Below are positions 5,809-10,621 of a stretch of DNA of 10,621 nucleotides, piece by piece. The position numbers and the translations under genes are program-made. The notes beneath the pieces were generated by a model. That model was not told where the DNA came from. It ran no database searches and saw only the letters and a program-made list of their open reading frames with translations. This stretch comes from Spirochaeta sp. (GTDB lineage Bacteria; Spirochaetota; Spirochaetia; DSM-27196; Alkalispirochaetaceae), in contig JAQIBO010000270.1 of assembly GCA_027859055.1 (NCBI GenBank), positions 1-10,621 of the forward strand. The letters are read 5' to 3'. Within the stretch, counting starts at the first letter, position 1. Every line of letters starts with the position of its first letter.

Positions 5809-7143
5809 ATGTACGATCTCAAGAACTTTGTCGCCGAACTGGAACAGCGCAATCCTGCCCAGCCCGAATTTGTCCAGGCCGTTGAGGAGGTCGCCGAGTC
5901 AATTATCGACGTCATCAACGGAAACCCCGCCTACATGGGAGCCCGAATTCTGGAGCGCCTTACCGAACCTGACCGGGTGATCATGTTCAAGGTGGAGTGG
6001 GAGGACGACAACGGCGACCTGCATGTCAACCGCGGATACCGCGTCCAGTTCAACAACGCCCTCGGTCCGTACAAGGGAGGCCTTCGCTTTCACCCGAGTG
6101 TCACCCTCGGGGGACTCAAGTTTCTGGGATTTGAACAGATCTTCAAAAACAGTTTGACCGGTCTGCCCCTCGGCGGCGGCAAGGGCGGATCCGATTTCAA
6201 TCCGAAAGGAAAATCCGACAACGAGATCATGCGCTTCAGCAAAGCGTTCATGACGGAGCTGCAAAAGCACATCGGTCCGGAACTTGACGTCCCCGCCGGC
6301 GACATCGGCGTAGGGGCTCGGGAGATCGGATACCTGTACGGCCAGTGGAAGCGGCTGCGTGGCGACCACGTCGGCGTGCTCACCGGTAAAAACAGAACCT
6401 GGGGTGGCTCGCTTGTCCGTCCGGAAGCGACCGGTTTTGGAGCGATCTACTTCCTCAACGAGATGGCGATGACTCGTGGCGACTCCCTCGCGGGCAAGCG
6501 GATCGCGGTTTCCGGTTTTGGTAACGTCGCGTGGGGTTCCGTCCTGAAAGCGACCGAGTTGGGCGCCAAAGTCGTCACGATCTCCGGACCGGATGGATAT
6601 ATCGTCGACGATGCAGGCATCAACACCGAAGAAAAGTTCAATTTTCTTCTGCAGCTACGCTCGTCAAACAACGACGTCGTCGAGCCGTACGCCGCCAAAT
6701 TCGGAGCGACGTTTGTCGCCGGAGGCAAGCCGTGGGAAGTTCCCGTTGATGTGGCGATCCCGTGTGCGATCCAGAACGAGCTGAACGGGGCCGATGCGGC
6801 AACATTGCTGAAAAACGGGGTGTCCTACATCGTTGAAGCGTCAAATATGGGGTGCACCCCGGAAGCGGTTGAGGCGTTCCAAAGCGCCGGCGTACCCTTT
6901 GCCCCGGGAAAAGCCGCCAACGCCGGTGGTGTTGCCGTGTCCGGTCTGGAGATGTCTCAGAACGCGATGAAACTATCGTGGACCGCCACCGAGGTCGACG
7001 AAAAGCTCAAGATGATCATGAAAACGATCCACGCCAACTGCATGCGCGAAGGCATCAAGGGGGAGACGATCGACTACGTCCGCGGTGCCAACATCGCCGG
7101 GTTCCGCCGGGTGGCGGACACGATGATCGACCTGGGGTACTGA
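5809..7143 (+). CDS. gdhA: Glutamate dehydrogenase, small hexameric type
   Basis: This enzyme interconverts glutamate with 2-oxoglutarate plus ammonium in the cytoplasm. The 444-residue product has the usual length and motifs: GYRVQFNNALGPYKGG (76-91, Lys89), LPLGGGKGGSDF (119-130, catalytic Lys125), DVPAGDIGVGAREIGY (160-175, catalytic Asp165), GGSLVRPEATGFG (199-211), the Rossmann GFGNVAWG (236-243), and GKAANAGGVAVSGLEM (367-382). After the second Rossmann strand comes SGPDGYI (259-265), the form I recall from the NAD-linked Clostridium symbiosum enzyme rather than the SDSSG of NADP-linked E. coli GdhA. Cofactor is therefore open. The ATG has AAGGAG 6 nt upstream. The gene is divergent from the aminotransferase operon and may balance its glutamate/2-oxoglutarate use. 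Confidence 0.97.
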   Translation: MYDLKNFVAELEQRNPAQPEFVQAVEEVAESIIDVINGNPAYMGARILERLTEPDRVIMFKVEWEDDNGDLHVNRGYRVQFNNALGPYKGGLRFHPSVTLGGLKFLGFEQIFKNSLTGLPLGGGKGGSDFNPKGKSDNEIMRFSKAFMTELQKHIGPELDVPAGDIGVGAREIGYLYGQWKRLRGDHVGVLTGKNRTWGGSLVRPEATGFGAIYFLNEMAMTRGDSLAGKRIAVSGFGNVAWGSVLKATELGAKVVTISGPDGYIVDDAGINTEEKFNFLLQLRSSNNDVVEPYAAKFGATFVAGGKPWEVPVDVAIPCAIQNELNGADAATLLKNGVSYIVEASNMGCTPEAVEAFQSAGVPFAPGKAANAGGVAVSGLEMSQNAMKLSWTATEVDEKLKMIMKTIHANCMREGIKGETIDYVRGANIAGFRRVADTMIDLGY

Positions 7144-7165
7144 TCAAGAATCGGTCAGCGACTGA

Positions 7166-7192
7166 GGCGCGGGCGGGGATCCTCGCCGCGCC
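7166..7192. repeat. GC-rich inverted repeat downstream of gdhA
   Basis: GGCGCGG (7166-7172) pairs perfectly with CCGCGCC (7186-7192), with further partial pairing inside. No T run follows on either strand, so this is not a classical terminator alone. It lies with a second stem in the space between the convergent gdhA and lysC genes and may pause polymerase or shield mRNA ends. Confidence 0.45.
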
Positions 7193-7204
7193 CCGTTCAG
7201 CCAC

Positions 7205-7245
7205 CCGGGGCCGGGCGCCCGCCGGCGCCCCGGTTATCTCTCTTA
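7205..7245 (+). terminator. Probable intrinsic terminator of gdhA
   Basis: CCGGGGC (7205-7211) pairs with GCCCCGG (7227-7233) around a GC-rich loop that contains its own GGGCGCCC palindrome. On the plus strand the stem runs into TTATCTCTCTTA, a moderately T-rich tail that reaches the lysC stop codon. On the minus strand no U tract follows, so it probably acts mainly on gdhA, though the stem itself can form in either transcript. Confidence 0.55.
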
Positions 7246-8559
7246 CGCCGTAGCCGCGTACACCTGCCAAATCGCCTCCTGATACCGGTCCTCATCAACA
7301 GCAACAATGAAACTGCTGCGGGAGTACCCGCTCGAAACGAAGTGAATCGGCAGCTTCGCCGCAGCAAACGCGGTAAGCACCGTTCCCAGTACCTCCGGGA
7401 CGACCGCGAGGTCCGTGCCAACAGCCCCAACCAGCGCGTACGGACCGGTTCGCTCAACCGAGTGTGCAGAGAAGAGCGTTTCTATCTCTTTCAGAACGCC
7501 GACGCCCGCGGCGTCAAGCGCGGCGGACTCTACGATCGCGAGGGCGGAGTCGCTGCCGAGGGCGCAGTGGTGCAGGCGGATCCCCGCCCCTCCGAGAACC
7601 GAACCCAGTTGCCCCGGCAGATCGGATATCTTGCTGAGCATCGACCGCTTCACCAGCACGCCGGCAAAACCGGTCTTTCCGGCTACCCCGGTACGCGTTC
7701 CCGCCGGGCGCGGCTCCGCCGACGCTCCGGAGGTGATCATCGTGCCGGGATGCCCCGGTTCGTTGGTGTTGCGGATCTGGATCGGAATATTCGCGTCCGC
7801 GACGGGGGCGACCGCTTCATCGTGAAACACGTTGGCACCGAGATACGCCAGTTCCCGCAACTCGTGGTAGGTGACTTCGGCGATCGGATCGGGGTCGGTA
7901 ACAACGCGGGGATCCGCCGAAAGCAGCCCGGACACGTCGGTCCAGTTCTCGTAGCGTTCGGCACCCAGGGCACGTGCGATGAGCGACGCGGAAATGTCGG
8001 ACCCGCCGCGCGAAAACAGTTGCACCCGCCCGTCTGCATGGGCGCCGTAAAACCCGGGAATCACAACAACGCCATTCCCACCGAGACGTTCACGAACGGC
8101 GTGATCGGTCGCGGCGTCGTCGATCGCTGTGGAATTCGCGAAACGGATCAGCTCCGCGGCATCGACAAATTCCGCGCCCAGAAAGCGCGCGATCAGGTGG
8201 GCTCCCAGGTACTCCCCGCGGGAAACGACTGCGCTGTCATCGGCGCCGCCGGCTATTGAAGCTTCAACCTCGTCCAGGACCGGTTCCAGGTCATTTCCAA
8301 GACCGAGATCGGCGGCAATAGATGCGTACCGTTCACGGATCAGGGCGAACCGGGGCCGAAAGTCTTTACCCGCCGCCGCCCGGGCGTGGCATGAAATCAG
8401 AATATCCGTGATCTTTTCGTCCTCTTTGGACCGTTTACCCGGAGCGGAAACAACAACCACCCGTCTGCGCGGATCGTCGCGGACGATCGCGGCTACTTTC
8501 CTGATCTGTTCTGCATTGGCGACGGAACTCCCGCCGAATTTACTGACTACTGTACTCAT
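7243..8559 (-). CDS. lysC: Aspartate kinase, monofunctional, YclM/ThrD-like with C-terminal ACT domains
   Basis: This enzyme phosphorylates L-aspartate to aspartyl-4-phosphate, the entry step to lysine, threonine, methionine and (in some bacteria) ectoine. The 438-residue product has the kinase signature SKFGGSSVA (6-14), VVVVSAPGKRSKEDEKITDI, SRGEYLGAHLIARF, FSRGGSDISASLIARAL, ENWTDVSGLLSADPR and ELAYLGANVFHDEAVAP. Two ACT-type regulatory segments occupy about the last 140 residues. Conserved phrases such as the SAPGK...ED.K.TD block match, from memory, Bacillus YclM. The first ACT segment (VLVKRSMLSKISDLPGQLG) departs from the standard lysine-site pattern, so feedback control may differ. 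The ATG follows GAGGAGG by 4 nt. It is the last gene of the right-hand string, 46 nt after the membrane zincin, and converges on gdhA. Confidence 0.95.
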   Translation of the reverse strand: MSTVVSKFGGSSVANAEQIRKVAAIVRDDPRRRVVVVSAPGKRSKEDEKITDILISCHARAAAGKDFRPRFALIRERYASIAADLGLGNDLEPVLDEVEASIAGGADDSAVVSRGEYLGAHLIARFLGAEFVDAAELIRFANSTAIDDAATDHAVRERLGGNGVVVIPGFYGAHADGRVQLFSRGGSDISASLIARALGAERYENWTDVSGLLSADPRVVTDPDPIAEVTYHELRELAYLGANVFHDEAVAPVADANIPIQIRNTNEPGHPGTMITSGASAEPRPAGTRTGVAGKTGFAGVLVKRSMLSKISDLPGQLGSVLGGAGIRLHHCALGSDSALAIVESAALDAAGVGVLKEIETLFSAHSVERTGPYALVGAVGTDLAVVPEVLGTVLTAFAAAKLPIHFVSSGYSRSSFIVAVDEDRYQEAIWQVYAATA

Positions 8560-8605
8560 ACTGCCTCCTCACGGTGATGTATGTTGTGTGTAACGCCGCT
8601 GGTTT

Positions 8606-9265
8606 CTATCGGTGTCGGCGCGTTTTTCGCTGTGTGCGTGTTCCTGCCGGTCCCGGTCCCGGCCCGTAGGCGACGGCGCCGTCGACAAGCACGGAGCACA
8701 GCCCGTCCCGGGGCACCCCCATCAGCCACGCCACCAGGACGAAGTCGGCGGCGGAGATCACTCCGTTGGCCACCGTCGGGAGAAACGCCCACGAGATATA
8801 CTCGTCGGGTACCCACAAAAGAAAGAGAACCCCGACTACCGAACCGACCAAAAACGGTGTCGCCGCATAAACAAGGGTGCCGAAACGGGTCAGGCTGGTG
8901 GATTCGTCGTACGACCGCGGCGAGATACCTTCGATCTTGAAGACGACACTCCGTGATCCCATCGCGTACAGCGCTCCCGCGTGAAGCAACTCATGGACCA
9001 CGACAACCACGTAGACGGCCAGTCCAAGCAGCACGAACGACGCGAGCCACGGAATCCCGGCAAGCCCGAACTCCCACAGATAGATCGGATCAAAGCCCGC
9101 CTGGTACCGGAACGTTAACGGAACACCGGCAAACAGGGGAACGAAAAAGACGACCGAGAACAGACGCAGGAAAAAGACGATGTTCCGCGTTCGCTTGTCG
9201 TTGCGAAGGTCGATCATACTCTGCGGATTAAACGTATCCGGCAGAGTGCGGAGAAATTCAGGCAT
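8606..9265 (-). CDS. DUF3267-like integral membrane protein with HExxH zinc motif
   Basis: A membrane protein of about 219 residues with hydrophobic segments near 28-50, 70-90 (running into the motif), 129-150 and 158-181. The end of the second segment holds HELLHAG (91-97), an HExxH zinc-binding pattern, and a later segment has NGVISAADF (168-175), whose Asp174 could complete a metal site. This layout fits DUF3267 (putative zincin peptidase), related in arrangement to membrane metalloproteases. No substrate can be named. The C-terminal tail is odd: a GPGPGP repeat followed by a basic TRTQRKTRRHR end. I chose the ATG at 9263-9265; no clear Shine-Dalgarno is visible, and a TTG at 9301 is an in-frame alternative. 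It lies 42 nt after the PaiB-like gene and 46 nt before lysC. Confidence 0.7.
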   Translation of the reverse strand: MPEFLRTLPDTFNPQSMIDLRNDKRTRNIVFFLRLFSVVFFVPLFAGVPLTFRYQAGFDPIYLWEFGLAGIPWLASFVLLGLAVYVVVVVHELLHAGALYAMGSRSVVFKIEGISPRSYDESTSLTRFGTLVYAATPFLVGSVVGVLFLLWVPDEYISWAFLPTVANGVISAADFVLVAWLMGVPRDGLCSVLVDGAVAYGPGPGPAGTRTQRKTRRHR

Positions 9266-9307
9266 GGCGGCAGTGTATCGTCGCCGTCCAGCCCCACGCA
9301 AGGGGAG

Positions 9308-9919
9308 TCAGTATCGCCGCATCGCCTCGGCAACCGCCTGCCGCTGAGTATCTTCCGAGCGCTCCAACGCAGCGATGACCGACGCGCGGTCACGGTCGGA
9401 TTTGTTCTGATTCAGTTTGAACTGTCCCTCTATCCGGTCGATCGGCATTTCGAAGGCGACGATATGGGGCATCAGATCCGGACGGTGTGCCTTTGCGCGG
9501 TCCCAGGAACTTCGCTCGGCGTTTTCATGGTGGTCGACCAGTTCCTTCAGCATCGGCCACATCGTTCCCTCGCCGTCGTCAAGCTTGCGGGCGCGTCCGT
9601 ACGTGTGGACAACCATGAAGTTCCAGGTTGGCACCGAGCCCTCGTCGACGTACCAGTCAGCGGAGACGTAGCTGTGCGGTCCCTGAAAAATGCACAGAAT
9701 CGGCTTGTCTCCGGCAAGGGTCTGCCATTGGGGGTTGTTACGGGCGAGGTGGAAGACCAGCGTTCCGAACTGCCCCCGATCGCGGTGGAGCATGAAGGGA
9801 ATGCTGGTGGCCAGTGGACGTTCCCCGTCGTCGCTGATTACCAGACCGAAGTTGTACTCCTCGATCAGGCGATGCAGATCCCCCAGGTCCTCCTGGCGAA
9901 ACGCGTCAGGTATGTACAT
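9308..9919 (-). CDS. paiB: PaiB-like FMN-binding (split-barrel) protein
   Basis: A 203-residue protein of the PaiB family, annotated as FMN-binding negative transcriptional regulators after Bacillus subtilis PaiB; flavin binding is the better supported property for many members. Family landmarks are the MYIPDAF start, LATSIPFML (36-44), VFHLARNNPQW (55-65), IFQGPHSYVSADWY (77-90), VPTWNFMVVHTYGRA (96-110) and IEGQFKLNQNKSDRDR (163-178). The family often has HLARAN and KLSQN where this protein has HLARNN and KLNQN. No helix-turn-helix is evident. The ATG has GGAGG 6 nt upstream and lies within the end of the MFS gene (14-bp overlap), so the two are cotranscribed. Its usual partner, the acetyltransferase PaiA, is not in the window. 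Confidence 0.9.
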   Translation of the reverse strand: MYIPDAFRQEDLGDLHRLIEEYNFGLVISDDGERPLATSIPFMLHRDRGQFGTLVFHLARNNPQWQTLAGDKPILCIFQGPHSYVSADWYVDEGSVPTWNFMVVHTYGRARKLDDGEGTMWPMLKELVDHHENAERSSWDRAKAHRPDLMPHIVAFEMPIDRIEGQFKLNQNKSDRDRASVIAALERSEDTQRQAVAEAMRRY

Positions 9920-10621
9920 CAGAAACCTCCTGTGAGCGATCGTAGCGAATGCGGGAAACGAAAAACCACGCCAGAACCAGTATCCCGAGAATAACGCGAA
10001 AATACCCGTGATACACGCCGACGCCGCTGGCGCGCTGGGAAAAATACTGTAACAGCAATCCCCCGATAACTGTCCCGGAAAGGCCGGATACGGCGGAGCC
10101 GGTCAGCTCGACGAGGAGCGACACGTGCATGCGGTGCTCCGCCCGGTTTGTGGAAATGAGATGGTGCTGCAGCCCCACTATTATTCCCGCCCGGGCGACG
10201 CCCCCTGCGAAAAACACCACCGCTATGAGCGGAAAGATAAAGGTGGGTGGCGCGAACGCCCAGAAGCCGGCGAGAAGTACCAGCACCCCGACGTACGTCA
10301 CGACCAGACGATCAGGATGCACCGCACCGGCAAAGCGGCGGTTTATCACTCCGCTGGTCACACTTCCGATAAGCGTCAACAGCGTAAACACCAGGGCGGT
10401 GTGGTCGTCAACGCCGTAGCCGTTTTTCAGGAACATCACCGCAAACGGAATGACCAGGCCGAACGCCATTTGTCCACCCGCCCACGCGGGAATCAGGACG
10501 CCAAGGCGAATTTCCCGCCGAACTTCACGCAGGAGCGGGAGAAACGGTTCCCGCGCCGCGAACTGCCCTTCCCCGGATTCGGGTACGCCGCGCAACACCA
10601 ACAGCGACGCAAACCCGACGA
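9906..10621 (-). CDS. MFS-type transporter (partial, C-terminal half)
   Basis: The C-terminal part (about 238 residues) of a major facilitator superfamily-type membrane transporter whose 5' end lies beyond the right edge; the frame is open to the last base. Six hydrophobic segments are visible, matching helices 7-12 of a 12-helix carrier: around IPAWAGGQMAFGLVIPFAVM, TALVFTLLTLIGSVTSGVI, VVTYVGVLVLLAGFWAF, FIFPLIAVVFFAGGVARAG, LLVELTGSAVSGLSGTVIGG and FRVILGILVLAWFFVSRI. Before helix 7 there is a charged loop (about 25 residues) like the central cytoplasmic loop of MFS proteins. The stop overlaps the paiB start by 14 bp. No substrate motif is recognisable, so neither efflux nor uptake can be assigned. 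Confidence 0.75.
   Translation of the reverse strand, partial: VGFASLLVLRGVPESGEGQFAAREPFLPLLREVRREIRLGVLIPAWAGGQMAFGLVIPFAVMFLKNGYGVDDHTALVFTLLTLIGSVTSGVINRRFAGAVHPDRLVVTYVGVLVLLAGFWAFAPPTFIFPLIAVVFFAGGVARAGIIVGLQHHLISTNRAEHRMHVSLLVELTGSAVSGLSGTVIGGLLLQYFSQRASGVGVYHGYFRVILGILVLAWFFVSRIRYDRSQEVSDVHT

Noticed and set aside
7342..8259. A 305-codon open frame on the plus strand opposite lysC
   Set aside because: It lies fully inside a clearly conserved aspartokinase gene; the translation is Arg/Gly-rich with no recognisable motif, as expected from the antisense of a GC-rich gene.
3101..8559. Ectoine biosynthesis cluster
   Set aside because: The transaminase, Asd and aspartokinase would fit, but neither the diaminobutyrate acetyltransferase (EctA) nor ectoine synthase (EctC) is present, and the deacylase plus importer favour uptake and breakdown.
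9292..9305. CCCC/GGGG inverted repeat next to the paiB stop codon
   Set aside because: Only 4 bp per arm and no U tract; too weak to call a terminator.
1..10621. Mobile element, CRISPR array, tRNA or defence system
   Set aside because: No direct repeat array, transposase or integrase signature, terminal inverted repeats or tRNA-like cloverleaf were found; nearly all of the DNA is metabolic and transport genes.

Overview
The window carries ten protein-coding genes and almost no non-coding DNA; the longest gap is 276 bp. It looks like a chromosomal segment of a moderately GC-rich, probably saline- or marine-adapted bacterium. The TRAP solute-binding protein has a secretion signal ending in FAEGNQEE, a style common in Spirochaetes of the Spirochaeta/Treponema type. 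That is the only lineage hint, so the assignment is tentative. No tRNA, rRNA, CRISPR array, insertion sequence or prophage gene is visible.

Left part (1-5532, minus strand): one tight operon reads right to left. It begins with a class III aminotransferase of the 2,4-diaminobutyrate transaminase type, then aspartate-semialdehyde dehydrogenase (asd), an M20-family amidohydrolase/deacylase, and a three-part TRAP transporter (dctP, dctQ, dctM; dctM runs off the left edge). Gaps are 26 nt, a 4-nt ATGA overlap, 22 nt, 79 nt and a 3-base TGATG-type junction. The 79-nt dctP-dctQ gap holds a strong hairpin. The set reads as import of a small solute, release of an acyl group, transamination and then handling of aspartate semialdehyde. 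An ectoine-like or N-acyl-diaminobutyrate substrate is the most attractive guess, because the binding protein has a TeaA-like N-terminal motif. None of the usual ectoine-degradation enzymes (DoeA, DoeB, DoeC) is present.

Middle (5533-7245): a divergent promoter region with good sigma-70 boxes in both directions separates the operon from gdhA, a hexameric glutamate dehydrogenase on the plus strand. gdhA could recycle the glutamate/2-oxoglutarate pair used by the aminotransferase. It ends at a GC-rich palindromic zone with a probable terminator, converging on lysC.

Right part (7243-10621, minus strand): a second gene string reads right to left: the C-terminal half of an MFS transporter (cut by the right edge), a PaiB-like FMN-binding protein, a DUF3267-type membrane zincin, and a YclM-like aspartokinase (lysC). 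Aspartokinase and Asd are consecutive enzymes of the aspartate pathway, so both flanks of gdhA touch aspartate semialdehyde metabolism. Whether that joins them functionally or is only proximity cannot be told from the sequence.
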